Notes: generated by a model from the sequence alone, not told the origin. 64,000 bases of DNA from Lineus longissimus (GCF_910592395.1 NC_088315.1:12404501-12468500), one strand, 5' to 3'. Shown: positions 1-11,438, numbered from the stretch's first letter. Numbers and translations are program-made.

Positions 1-1292
1 CCAGGGTCTGAACGGGCTTCCAAGCCATCAATGATGCTTATAAAGCCGTGAATAGCCTCATCAGTACCCCCACAAGAGTTATTTTGTGCCAGACATCGCG
101 CACAGAACTTGCCATCATCTCATTTTTAGAGTTGCTGTATCAGTAAAAGATAATACCAAAAAGCTGATAAAGTATGTAATTTGAGCAGCATGACCAATGC
201 CAGTGTTAAAGGTGTATACTTAACCTATATCTTCCTGCAAGATTGTGATTGGTTTAACTTGAAGTTTGTCATCAATTTGACTGTTGTAATTGTACATCCA
301 GGCTGTTGTCATTCAGGAAAAATCTGCTTTATCTTTCAGCTAATACTTTCACTTCTCCAGTCAATCGGGTTTGATGAACATGTCAAGCTGTTGAATGGTG
401 TAAACAATCATTAGCAAATAACATCACGAATGAAAATAAGTTTGATTCCTTCCACTTGAAAAGTTCAACAGCACCACTTGCAAGAATTTGAATTTGGCAT
501 TGTGTTTTACACCCTTCAACAATTGACTGTCTGTTTGTTATTGGTATTCTTGTTTCAATGTTAGCGTTTCACTGTTAAAGAGTTTCAAGATGCAGAAGAG
601 AGGATTAGTTATCTTTAATGTTAAGTTTCTTCTTTGCATCATTTTGTCATTAAATTTGGGCAATGGTGGTCTCATGAAAGGAGGGATGGGACGGCAGGAT
701 GGGCTATTGGACAAGTTTTCATAATCAGTATTCTAGAACACGTTTTGTAGCGATGGTGGCGATCCTAGTGTTCGGGCCTCTTCGGCTCAACTTCGGGTGT
801 GGTCGGAACCTAAATCCGACTGCAACATTTTCTGACAAAAATCAGAGGCAACTTAAACGTATTTTCTAGCCGTGCGGCAGAAATAATCATTTTTACTATC
901 GTGTTATTCAGTCAAAGATACATATAACAATAAATATCAGTCATTACTTCTGAGCACGCGCGATGTTTTTGATGAGTTAGGTGCATTTATTCAACAAAAT
1001 TACGTGAAAAAATTGCAAATTTTCGGGCGACGACCGCTGTTCAAAGTCACGTAAACAGCAAACCTCAGGACGTTTTACACTTTTTTGTTAATGAAACTAC
1101 TAATTAATGTTTCATCTAGAATAATATGTTCCGTTTACATGTCATTCAGAAAGATTTTGGCAAGTTTAGGATCGATTTCCGACTTCATATTTTTCACGCC
1201 TAAATGTACGCGATAATGAGCTCGTAATGATATGCAGTGACGTCATAGCGCAGAGAGAATTACGCGGAAATGGGGCCGCGGCCAACTGACTG
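1..1292. mobile_element. Right part of 'CAGTCAG' DNA transposon, copy 1 (cut by window start)
   Basis: This stretch is a close direct repeat of 37163-38848, starting at the first base of the window, so the element continues to the left. It ends at 1292 in CGCGGCCAACTGACTG, the same right terminus as the complete copy at 35653-38848. It lacks the 400-bp MITE found in that copy and so gives the uninterrupted site (TAA at 207-209). Minus-strand translation of about 1-118 gives the same cysteine-containing peptide (DGKFCARCLAQNN...) as copy 2, with two or three replacements, which suggests a former coding exon. No transposase family is recognised. The 4-bp target duplication cannot be checked because the left end is missing. 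Confidence 0.8.
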
Positions 1293-2035
1293 CATAGGGG
1301 GTCATTTGTTCAAAGTTTCAAGTTCATAACTGTTGCGGTTGAGAAACGTGCCATAGTTACACTCAAACGGCAAATTTACGCCATTTGACCTCTGCGACCT
1401 TAAAAAGTACGTCAAATCCGAAAAATCGTGCAACATCTGAGGTAACCTTGCTAGGGGTCCCTGCCATAAAAATTTCATCAAAAACAATTTGCTAATAAGC
1501 AGGCTATTGCACTTCTTACTTTTTCTGTTTTGGCCCCCTGGTGGCAAAGTCAAGAATCAGATCAGGCTGAAATTCAGCACCAGAGGTTATCTGATATAGG
1601 GGGTTATATGTACCAAATTTCAAGCTCATAGCTTTGGTGGTTGAGAAACGTGCCATAGTTACACTCAAACGGCCAATTCACGCCATTTGACCTCTGCGAC
1701 CTTGAAAAGTAGATCAAATTAAAAACCCGTAAGATATATGATGTATCCTTGCTATGAGTACCTACCACAAAAGTTTTATCGAAAACAAATCACTAATAAG
1801 CGAGATGTCACACTTTTTAGATATCCACATTTGGCCCCCTGGTGGCCAAGTAGAGAATCAGATCGGACAGAAATTTAGTGTCACGGGTCATCTGACCTAG
1901 GGGGTCATGTGTACAAAGTTTTAAGTTCATAGGCCTAGCGGTTAAAAAACGTGCCACTGTTTTTGAACTAGGATACGACGGACAACGACGACGACGACGA
2001 CGGACGACGGACACTGCAGTATTGCATAGACTCCC
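1293..2035. repeat. ~300-bp tandem repeat array A, ending in a (GAC)n run
   Basis: Landmarks recur about 301 bases apart: 'cgccatttgacctctgcgac' near 1378 and 1679, and 'ggccccctggtgg' near 1531 and 1832, with GTACAAAGTTT-type joints between. A partial third unit runs into a GAC/GGAC microsatellite at about 1976-2013. Array B (3850-4895) is the same family in the same orientation and also ends in GAC repeats. No coding potential is credible; open frames here are read through the repeats. Confidence 0.8.
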
Positions 2036-2616
2036 CTACGGTGAGCCAAAAAGTGAAAACAGTGCGGGAGTGCGGGAACAAGGTTTTTTAGCAGGAGGAA
2101 AGCGAGAACATTTTGCGCCGTCGTATTCCGATTTGGCTGGTTAGTGGTGAAATCTGCTTTTAATTTTGCAAATTAACATATTCGTTTTTCTAGTTCTAAC
2201 GTTGTCTGAATTAAAGATGCTTTCCCAATGCTTGACTGGTCTGGCAAGAGGCATTGCCAGGAAAACGTGACGTCATTTTGGCCATTCTTCTTACCGCACG
2301 CCCTCTCTCTCCGTAAAAGTTCCTGACAAGGTGTGAAGTGGGAGGGCGCACAATGGGAACCACACTGCCGCGATGTTAATAGTTTCTATTTATAGAATTC
2401 AGCGGCAGAGATTTTAGGCACGGAAAAAGAGGATTAACTCGGCTAATCTCAATGGATTTTACCCAGGAATGTTTTCAAGGCGAGAGAAAAATCTGATTTA
2501 AGTACTGCGCTTATTAGATTTCATGTTCAGGCCGAAGATTGGCCTAAAACGTGGACGAAAAGAGTGCATTATCGAGTGTTTGAGAGGTCACGTGATTGGA
2601 CGAGAAACCTGAACAA
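2036..2616. other. No gene seen; unassigned spacer
   Basis: Unassigned AT-moderate sequence between repeat array A and the inverted-repeat element at 2617. No convincing open frame, inverted termini or recognisable RNA structure was found. It begins with a degraded form of the 'ggtgagc' end that array B keeps as a hairpin. Confidence 0.5.
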
Positions 2617-3440
2617 AGTTTTCGTGCTTTTAGCTGTCAACATCAATGGCTATAATATACTCCTACAGAATAGTAGAACTAATAGAACTAATTTCCGAAG
2701 TTTCAAATAGTTTGAACACAAATCAAAACATCGCCCATCAGCTGGACTCAGATCTGCATAAATTACGATAAATAATGAGGTCGTCGCTTCAATTTCGCAA
2801 AGAAAGTTGACTCCATTCGAAGGTTGTTTTGACGAAATTCTGTTGAACTCATCGTTGTGAGGGCATTTGAACACATTCTCGTTGATCTTTTCTATAAACA
2901 TGTAAAGTTTCGTACCAAAATACGTTTCCGTAAAGGCTTAAAAAGAAAATTTGTCACTTACAAAATCATCGCTCCGGTAGAAATAAAAAGGTCACCGCCA
3001 TTTTCTTGATGATAGTACTCCAGGTAACCGGCGGGAAATTTAAAGCGGGGTCATCCGGGGTCAAACAACAGTTTTGCTCACTACCGCCAACGGGTGATAT
3101 AAATCCACACTAATCTATTTTATATCAAAACTTCTGTATCATGAAGACCTTTTCAACTTTATTTCAAGCTTTTATCTGCTCGAATAGAGCGTCAAAAAAT
3201 TGTGTTTTTTCATTTACGCCTTTTGCCCCCTGGGGAGCTGAATTTGAGTCGAATCGCCCAAATTTTTTTCTGTAAGCAACATTTTCTGCGGTGTTTATAT
3301 ACAAAACCATATTTAAAGTGCCTCGGCTGTACGGTTACAAAATGCCCAACATGGCTAGATGGATGGCAGGATGGAAGGACAAACACCATTCAATTAGCTA
3401 TTTGACTAGCTCCGCTAACTTTGTCAGCTGAGCTAAAAAC
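2617..3440 (-). repeat. Interspersed element, copy 1; inverted partner at 58518-59358
   Basis: About 820 bases recur in inverted orientation at 58518-59358. The outer end carries a near-perfect hairpin, AGCTCcGCTaac...GTCAGCtGAGCT, at 3408-3434. Inside is a minus-strand open frame (2901-2650) whose peptide, including KINENVFKCPHN, NGVNFLCEIEATTS and IVIYADLSPADG, is kept almost unchanged in the other copy. This could be a remnant exon of the autonomous element or a captured host exon; the protein is not recognised. Confidence 0.75.
2650..2901 (-). pseudogene. Conserved unidentified peptide inside the interspersed element
   Basis: An 83-codon open frame on the minus strand. Its counterpart at 59041-59235 has the same reading frame over roughly 60 codons (FIEKINENVFKCPHN, SKQPSNGVNFLCEIEATTS, FIVIYADLSPADG), with mostly conservative differences. 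In the second copy a stop follows SPADG, whereas here the frame runs on into a leucine-rich tail. The family is not recognised. Two cysteines and an FxVIYADLSP segment are the visible landmarks. It may be an exon fragment rather than a full gene. No promoter or partner exon was identified. Confidence 0.35.
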
Positions 3441-3849
3441 TTCTCAAAAGTTTGTACAAATTTACCAATAATTGCACGAAGTTAAATTTTAAACATAGTT
3501 CTGCATGAGAACAACAACAATAATAATCAAAGAATGCACTATCATATTGTAATGTTTATGCATCAGCGTAACCATAGTGACTGTACACATGTATGGTGGC
3601 TATGGCTAATGTACACAATGTACTTTAAGGAATGTCAATATTGACATCACATGACTTTCCTGGAACTGAATCCTGGACACAGCATTGAGTGCATTTTTAG
3701 ACAGAATATTTGGCACGTAGCCCAAATGATGCAATGAAAAATGAAATGGCCAGGGCCATTGTGCTCACCTCATGTGGAGGAAAGATGTATAAAGAGCATG
3801 GTATTGTGTCATGTAGTGTTAGGTTTGATGTAGGTCCAAGCAATTACAA
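3441..3849. other. No gene seen
   Basis: Spacer between the hairpin-ended element and repeat array B. The 60-codon frame at 3710-3892 runs into the repeat and has no recognisable features. Confidence 0.4.
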
Positions 3850-4772
3850 TTTCCCCAAAATGGCAAATTTACAGTACATTCGACCTCTGTGACCTTGAAA
3901 AGTAGGTCATATCAAAGAAGACCCGGGTGACACATTGAATGGTTGTTAGAATTAGATGTACCTATGATATAAAATTGGTGCCAATCGGGCAAGTCATTAC
4001 TAGGAATAATGGCATTTTGAAGAATTTAGCCCCCACCCTGGAGGCCAAACGGCAAATCAGATCGCACCAAACTTTGGTACCTAAGATCACCTGACCAAGG
4101 GGTACATGTGTACTTAATTTGTGATCAATAGTCATTGCAGTTAAGAAACGTGCCATAGTTACGGCCTGACGGCGAATTTACGCCATTTGACCTCTGTGAC
4201 CTTGACAAGAAGGTCAAATTAAAAACCTGTGTGACATATACTGTATGGTGGTTAGATGTACCCATGATATCAAATTGGTGGCAATCGGGCAAGAAGTTAA
4301 GGAATAATCACATTTTAAAGGTTTTTGGATTTTGCCCCCTGGTGGTCAAGTGGTGAATCATATTGGACCAAACTTCGGTCCCTGAGATCACCTGACTAAG
4401 GGGTAAATGTGTACCAAATTTGGTATCAATAGTCATTGCAGTTTAGAAACGTGCCATCGTTACATCCTAACGGCCAATTTACACCATTTGACCTCTGTGA
4501 CCTTGAAAAGGAGGTCAAATCAAAAACCCGGAGGATATATGATGCACCTTTGCTAGAAGTACCTAACATATTTTTTTCAAAATTTCCCGACTACTATTAA
4601 GGGAGATATTGCATATTTTCACTTTTAACGTTTGGCCCCCTGGTGGCCAAACCATGAAACGAATCGGACCGAAACTTGGTCTCCAAGGTGTCATTACATA
4701 AGGGTACATGTGTACCAAGTTTCAACTCAATAGTTCTAACAGTTACGAAACGTGCCCTGCTAACGGACGACG

Positions 4773-4840
<68 letters not shown>

Positions 4841-4895
4841 ACGACGGACGCCACGGTATGGGATAAGCTCACCTCTGCTAAGAGGTGAGCTAAAA
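3850..4895. repeat. ~300-bp tandem repeat array B with (GAC)n and terminal hairpin
   Basis: Copies of the 'gacctctgtgaccttgaaaag' landmark lie near 3881, 4190 and 4492, about 302 bases apart, alternating with 'gccccctggtgg' landmarks near 4335 and 4636. The last partial unit ends in an almost pure (GAC)n run at about 4764-4851. A perfect hairpin follows at 4866-4891 (11-bp stem AGCTCACCTCT, four-base loop). The same AGCTCA...TGAGCT style of end occurs at 3408-3434 and 58519-58545, so these repeats probably belong to one transposon superfamily. Arginine-only and aspartate-only open frames here are microsatellite artefacts. Confidence 0.8.
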
Positions 4896-5553
4896 ATTAC
4901 TAAAACACTTTAATCCAAAAATGTTACACACATATACTCATAAATCCACAAACACGCTTTATAGTGAGGCGATATGATGCTACATACTCAAATTACCGTT
5001 AAAAATTGGCCATCTATTTTTAATGCAGTAATGATGATGTTTTTATTCAGTAGTTGGAGCACACCTCCCTCACCGAAAGGCAGTGCACTGAAAATGACTG
5101 CATCACACTGCTTTTGACTGAAACCCCCACTGCATATGACTGTCTTAGGCATATCATTTTTTCTTAATGTTTTAAAACCACTGATTTTGACTGAAAGACC
5201 ACTGCAAAGCACTGCCACTTGCATATCATTATGAACGACGGGCTGTGTGTACTTTCGATTCTCATTTATGATCGAGCAAAGCTTTGTATACGCACAAGTA
5301 TCAAGGCATTGACTTGAAAAGTTATGACTCCATTGTTCACTAATAAAACTACTTTTTAGTACTGAACTCTGAATAATGAGCACTGCTCGCACACAATTGT
5401 GGAAGAAGAACAACCCTATAACCACAAAAGGCAAATTTATACCTCACTAATGACTTCAAAAAGTCTACATGAAAACTAACAAAAACCTGATGGTTTTCTC
5501 ACCGATATGAATACCTTGAGATTATACACATGCATGGTTTCACATTGTATCAC
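4896..5553. other. Region downstream of gypsy pol; no second LTR found
   Basis: This follows the pol stop codon in the minus direction, where the 3' untranslated region, polypurine tract and 3' LTR of a gypsy element should lie. No copy of the LTR-like sequence at about 12990-13450 was found here. A short purine-rich stretch on the minus strand near 5062-5077 is the only polypurine-tract-like feature. A 148-codon minus frame (5434-4988) resembles nothing recognised and is probably chance. Confidence 0.4.
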
Positions 5554-8500
5554 TTACAAAGAATACAAGTGCTTGATCAAGTTTTGAGGCGATCCAAGAC
5601 ATCTGACTCGATTGTCTGGATCCAGGATGGTTTCAACTACTTGTGGGCAGTTGATATCACACTGCGGATCCCACCAAAACCTGTATGGCTTATCACGCAA
5701 CGGGACAGACAATAAGAGCTGTATGTTGGCTCCTTTGAACCTAGCCCTTTCAACAGTATACACAGCCTCAGAAGATGGGGCATTTTCTAAGACCTTTAAC
5801 AATGTTTGTTGTTGCTGATCAGAGAGTTTGCACGGTGCAGCAAAACCATTCTTGTGTTCCAAACATTCCGCATAAGACTCCAAATCCAAAGGATTTGCCT
5901 TAGCATAGAATATCATTTCACAATCCGGAGCGGAGGGGAGCTGTTGACCAAGCTCATCAATGAACTTGTACTCAGTAGTACAGTTTGTCGACTTGACTTC
6001 AGTGTTTTCACTGGACCTCAAAGCCTGTCGCAATTTCTGCAAATTGCTGATGTTCTCATGATCCGTAGCTTTTAAGAATGCTGGTTTTAACCGGTTGAAG
6101 TTAAAAACATCCTTCAAAATTCTACCATCTAAGTCTGACAAGATGTAGTGGGTGCGATCAAGAACCTGATGAATGACAAAAGGACCTACCCAAGACGCAG
6201 TGAATTTCTTTGCGTTGGCAGTCAAGGAGGAGCTGGATGGTTTATGCAGATAAACCAGTTGACCTTGTTCATAAACCTGACACTTATGAAGCTTTTGAGC
6301 AACCTTCTGATTCTGAGTTTGTTGTTGATGCTCTTGCAGCTGTAACATTAGCTTAGAGACATTCTGAAATTTGTCTTTCAGATGTTCAACATACTCAGAT
6401 TGCGAGTGTGACAATCCCAAGACTGGTTTGAAATTTAGTCCGGTAATGTCAGTGGGCTCACGCAAGAAGACAAGGTAGAATGGGCAATGACCACCGAGGT
6501 AACTAGAGCAGAATGAATTGAACGAATACTGAGCAACACTGTAATAGCGAACCCAATCTTGTCCATATTGGCTGAGATTCACCTTGATCAAATTGGTGAC
6601 GGACTGAATTTGACGCTCGACATGAAGAGAGCCGTGATTCCCGACTGAAATGATTTTCTGAGAGATGTTAAGAGTTTCACACAACAGAGTAATGAGTTTG
6701 CCGGTCAATGATGTCGCTGCATCACAGATAATGACTTCGGGAATACCAAAATCACACAGAACACGCTGAATGAGAACTTCCGCTATTGTCGCTGCCTCTA
6801 AATTCTTTAGGGGCACACAGACAATAAAACGAGTTGCTGCACAACTTACTACCATCAAGTGACGGTAACCTGATCTGGACGGAACCATTGTTTTGAAATC
6901 AAGTGAGATTGTCTCAAATGGACAATATCTCGCAGGAATCCGCTCATGGTATGGTCTGTCCTTGTCGACTTTTCCTTTGAATTGCTGACAATTGCTACAT
7001 GATTGAATATATGATACAATCCTCTGGTACATTGACGGAAAGTAATATGACTTGCGCAGTGTCAGAAATGTGCGTACACAACCTTGGTGATTGGCGGTAA
7101 CGGAGTCATGATATCGGCTAATGAGTGGATCAATAAACTTTTCAGGGACAGCGAGTTGAAAACAGTAATTACCATCACTATTTGCTGGGAAGAATAACCG
7201 AAACAAGATATTGTTGCATAACAAATACTGTTCAGACCTAAGCATGATGGACCTAGCGGATTTCTTGTCAGCTGGGAGAATGTTGTGAGCAAGATAGTCG
7301 AAGATAGGCTTGAAGAATGGTGACGTCTGTTGGGCAATGCGAAACTGCTGACCGTCAAATGGCAAATTGTAATCCCGAATGACCTTACGCTTGATGACTT
7401 TTAGCACTTTGTCCAGTTCAGCTTGATTAGGTATGTGGCTTGCAGTCATGTGATCAATCTGTGGTACTAATGGCTCAGGTGTTAGCAAAAATTCTGGTGG
7501 ACACTGTTTGATGTGTTCTTCCTGAACTTGATCATTCTTGTTTATCACTCTGTCAACCAATCTTGGCTCTGGTACTGTAATATCAGCTGGCTGGGCCTGT
7601 TGTTGGACGGCTGGTGGTGGCATCCTTAGTCTCAGGGTCCTGGCAGGACTGGCTTGGCGTCTAGGTGGCCTGGGCGCAGGAACAGGTCTTGGTTGAGGGA
7701 CGGGCCTGGGAGGCGGTGGCACAGGATTATCGACCCTTTGTTGTTGGACTTGGGGTGGCCTTACAGCTGGACGTCCGTCTTTGAACAATGGTGCAACGGG
7801 TAATGCATTTTGTCGCGCAAATGACCTGGTTACGGGTCTTGTAGGAGCACTTACAGTAGGATAGGCACAATCTAGGCAACCAAAATGACAACTGTCTGAA
7901 CTACAGAATTCAAGATGCTGAGACCTGGGCACATGCCATTCTTGGGCTGGGAATGCAATGGGCATGATGCGATCAAATTGATCACCATCATCCAGTGGTG
8001 CTCTTGACAAGCAATCACTGACAACTAGATCTGTACCTTTTTTATAGGCCAACTCAAATGAATAATGAGACAATCTCTCAAGAAGCTTTTGTAAGCGTAG
8101 TGTGCATGGCTCACTCTTACTCTTCACAATTTGAACGAGACTACTGTGATCAACATATGCTAAGAAGGAATGTGACTGCAAAAGATAACGAAAAGCTGTA
8201 ACATTGATGTACAGTCCAAATAACTCAAGTTCACTGACTGAATATGCTGCTGCAGCTGGAGGAAGACGCTTTGAATAGTAAGCAATGATACGTTCTTTGC
8301 CTTGAACCCTTTGTGCCAAATATGAGCCTGTGGCTATACGCGATGTGTCTGAATACAGAACAAACTGACCTTCCAGTGCTGGGGCACACAGAACTGGGGG
8401 TGAGGTAAGAAGCTCCTTGACCTTCTGGAAGGCTTCTTCGTGCTCAGCTTGCCAGCTGAAAGTGGCATTGCGTTTGGTTAACTCATGAAGGGGTTTAACC

Positions 8501-10365
8501 AATTCTTGGAGGCGTGGCAAATAGAGACTGAGAAATCCAACAGCTCCAATAAACCGTTTGACCTGTTTTGGGGTCCGAGGCTGTGGCATGTTACAAATTG
8601 CTGAACATTTATCGTTCATAGCCTGCACCTGAACTACACCTTCAGCATTGATGCTGATTATGTGGCCAACAAATGTGACTCGTTGTCGAAACAGTTTACA
8701 CTTTTGTGTAGACAATTTGAGTCCATGCTTTTTCAATGCCAAGAGTATGCTTTCTAAATGCCTTGCATGCTCTGCATTACTTTCACTGAACACCAAGAAA
8801 TCATCATGAATGGGAATGACAAATGTGTCCGAATCAGGAATCTCAGCAAGGATTGAGTTGCATTTTTCAGCAAAGATACCACTTGATACAGTGAGACCCA
8901 TTGGTAACCTACGATATATGTAATTGGGAGAGCCAGGATAAGGACAAATGCCAGTGTAAGATTGAGATTTTTCCGAGAGGGGCAGACTGTGAAAAGCACT
9001 TTTGAGATCAATCACTGATAATACTTTACAGTTTGAACGCCCTTAACGAGCTAGAACACTTTGTAGACTGACAAAATTTTGATTGACAGTTCTACAACGA
9101 CTATTCAAATACCTGAAATCACTGACTATCCTCTTGTCAGTTGTACCCTTTTTGCCAATCAGCATGACCGGGCTGCTGTAGGCAGAACAGCCTTTCTTCA
9201 AGATACCAAGATTTACCAGCTTATTGAACTCTTTGTCAATTTGCTTGCGATTTTCCTCTGGGATAGGATATGGGCGGACGAAAAATGGACTGTCATCCTT
9301 CAATTGGATGTCCACTTCAAAATTGGGGCACGTGCCAATTTCGCCGTAGAGGCTGAATGCCTCTTTGTTCCGTAGAAGTAGCTCATACAAGTGCTGCTTC
9401 TCATCCGCACTAAGAGTGCTACCTTGCAGCGAGATTTGCTGCTCAATTATATCCTGGGGTGACAACTTGGAGATAGGATCATCGATATCCAGGTGAGGGT
9501 ACCTGAGCAGATTTTTATAATGAAGGTCAGATACGCACTGTTCACCTGTGACCCTATTATTCAAGGAGCCACTAGAGACTAAGTGGGTAGCATGAATATG
9601 ATCTGACAAATCAGTGAACGCAACAGGACGATTATCACGGAAAGTGACATTTTTCTTTGAATTGTTCGTAACCCGGAGAATGGCTGCACTTTTCCTGAGC
9701 TTTACCAACATGTATGATGGACAATATTTACTGAATTGCTCAGTAGGCTGCAGCAAAACCTCAGTATGCTTGAGCAACTTAGGAACTTTGCCTTTGACTA
9801 CAATACTCCTAGTCTGACCTGGTCTCAAAGTCACCGTCTGTACAGGGGTGAACTGGATATGCCTGGGTCTGACAGTTAAGGTACTGGTTGAAGAGTCAAG
9901 TGTACCATTCAATTCCGACAGGGTCCGAGCACCCAAAAGCAAATCTGGTCCGGTAAGGTTGTCTGCGACAACAGCATGAATGCGGAGCTTATGACCTTGG
10001 ATAAGAAGCTCAATATTTATAGCCTTTGTGGCATGCAAGAATTCACCGTTTCCTATGCGAAAATGTATTGGATCAATGTCCATCTTGGGCAATTTTGAAA
10101 GATAAGGAGACTTGTTGACAGATGAACCAGAAACTAAAGTGCGTGTTGCACCCGAGTCAACAACAATTACTAATCCCTGCTTATCTGGGAGGTAGCCTTT
10201 TACATAATTTTGTGTAGTGAGTTTTAGATCAATTGGCTCTGGGCCCAAGTATTCAGATTCATGGGATGAAGAATGTACAGGATTATTATTTAAAACATTG
10301 TTACAACTAGGGGGCGACACAATATGGCCTGTTGACCGTCCCCTATCTAAAAATGTGGCTGATAA
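5554..10365 (-). pseudogene. pol: Ty3/gypsy pol: protease, reverse transcriptase, RNase H, integrase (one in-frame stop)
   Basis: Retrotransposon polyprotein that copies element RNA into DNA and integrates it. In order: an aspartic protease motif VVDSGATRTLV about 55 codons from 10320; reverse transcriptase with RPYPIPEENRKQ, RIVSDFRYLNSR and catalytic HDDFLVF; an RNase H-like core starting LYSDTSRIATGSY; a proline-rich linker of about 80 residues; integrase with an HH-CC zinc motif (HDSVTANHQ...CSNCQQ), DFKTM, CDAATS and HVERQ as the D, D, E residues; a GPF-type module (WVGPFVI); and about 215 unassigned C-terminal residues. A TAA stop at 9045-9043 interrupts the reverse transcriptase, and the same frame resumes directly after it. 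The frame opens at 10365 and overlaps gag in the -1 frame. Confidence 0.93.
10347..10365 (-). promoter_or_regulatory. Candidate -1 ribosomal frameshift overlap between gag and pol
   Basis: Gag ends CAT TTT TAG, and the pol frame lies at -1, being open from just upstream. A run of five T's immediately before the gag stop would allow slippage from TTT to TTT. It is not a canonical X-XXY-YYZ heptamer. The frame relation is seen directly; use of the site is inferred. Confidence 0.45.
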
Positions 10366-11438
10366 CTAGTATAGTTGGTCGTCTGTTGTTGTCCTTGATT
10401 GTTGTTAGCAGAAGGGTCCCAGTAGTTTTGCTGTTGATATGGCTGCTGCTCAGACGGGCTATATGTAGGCTGGTGCTGATAATTGTAGCGTGGTGGACGT
10501 GGTCGTTGAAACCTGGTATTTGCTGCTCGAGCTGCTGGTGGGACGAAGTCAGAGGGGAGCTCTCCTCGGGCGACTTGAGCCTGGAAGCGGTGGCAATAAC
10601 GCCAGAAATGACCAGTGCGGCCGCAAAAATGGCAGGGGTGGCTTTCACGGGTTCGTGGACGGCTTGGGGATTGCGACCGTTTTCGCTGCTTGTGGGCGTA
10701 GTCGTCGCTTCTAGACGGGCGGCTGGATCGCGGGTATGGCGATGTGGGTCTTGGACTGGGTGGTGCGTCTACGTCCTGGCTTTGGAAAGCTGCATGGGCC
10801 TGCGGTGGCGAAGCTTTGTCCATCTTCAGGTCGTCCAACTTGGCTAGGATGGCATGGAGGACGTGGTCTGTGGCATTGGTGGCGTGAACTTGGTCCGCTG
10901 CTGTTGAGAAATGTACGCGCTGTGGCGTGATATCAAGGAACCGCTGCGCACATTCGGCGATGGCGTTTGAATCGTCGTCAGCATCCATTGCCATGATAAC
11001 GGCTTTCTGACAATCAGGAGGCAAGGTTTGTAGCAGTTTGTTTTTGATCTGGTTATCATCATACCCAATGCGGAGTGCAGCCAGCCTAATTTTACTTAGG
11101 TGCTGTTGTGCAGTCTGGTTTGCGGTGTAAGTAATCGACTCAAACTGCTGTACATTGGCAAAGTGGGAGTGGGTCGGGGAAAACCTACTCAGAAATTGTG
11201 CTTTGAGGTCATGCAAGTCCTCAAATTCTTGGTCCTCGGCCCAAAGGCGAGCATGTTTAGACAGGCGACACTTGAGAAGGCGCACAACATTGTTCATAGC
11301 ATCGTCATCACCTGGTTCATGCAGGTTATGTGCCTGAAGATAGTCATGGAATGACAGCCACCAAGATGTGGAGAGTTCATGACTTAATACTTCACCATCA
11401 AAGTATGGAGGCAATAAATCAGTGGGGCGCAACGCCAT
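10347..11438 (-). CDS. gag: Ty3/gypsy Gag with CCHC zinc knuckle
   Basis: A 363-codon intact frame starting ATG (MALRPTDLLPPYFDGE) and ending TAG just inside the pol overlap. The N-terminal half is a helical capsid-like region with the LKAQFLSRFSP pattern common to retrotransposon Gag. The C-terminal part is basic, Arg/Ser/Pro-rich and carries one zinc knuckle, CHFCGRTGHFWRYC (Cys-x2-Cys-x4-His-x4-Cys), for RNA binding. The tail is Gln/Asn/Tyr-rich. Gag would form the cytoplasmic particle in which reverse transcription takes place. It is upstream of pol on the same strand and is the only undamaged frame of this element. The assignment is strong from context and the knuckle; the capsid fold is inferred. 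Confidence 0.9.
   Translation of the reverse strand: MALRPTDLLPPYFDGEVLSHELSTSWWLSFHDYLQAHNLHEPGDDDAMNNVVRLLKCRLSKHARLWAEDQEFEDLHDLKAQFLSRFSPTHSHFANVQQFESITYTANQTAQQHLSKIRLAALRIGYDDNQIKNKLLQTLPPDCQKAVIMAMDADDDSNAIAECAQRFLDITPQRVHFSTAADQVHATNATDHVLHAILAKLDDLKMDKASPPQAHAAFQSQDVDAPPSPRPTSPYPRSSRPSRSDDYAHKQRKRSQSPSRPRTRESHPCHFCGRTGHFWRYCHRFQAQVARGELPSDFVPPAARAANTRFQRPRPPRYNYQHQPTYSPSEQQPYQQQNYWDPSANNNQGQQQTTNYTSYQPHF

Noticed and set aside
3408-3434. Helitron 3' end hairpin
   Set aside because: A hairpin is present, but the usual spacing to a CTRR end and the A/T target are not shown, and no Rep/helicase is present.
4597-4888. Open frames on both strands made of poly-Arg
   Set aside because: They are translations of the (GAC)n microsatellite and have no coding value.
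5040-5090. Polypurine tract and 3' LTR of the gypsy element
   Set aside because: A GAGGGAGGTG-like stretch exists on the minus strand, but the sequence after it does not match the LTR-like region at 13 kb.
4988-5434. 148-codon frame as an env-like gene after gypsy pol
   Set aside because: No signal peptide, membrane anchor or cysteine pattern, no Met start, and composition similar to non-coding surroundings.
10332-10930. Plus-strand open frames over gag (up to 171 codons)
   Set aside because: They are shadows of the minus-strand gag frame.
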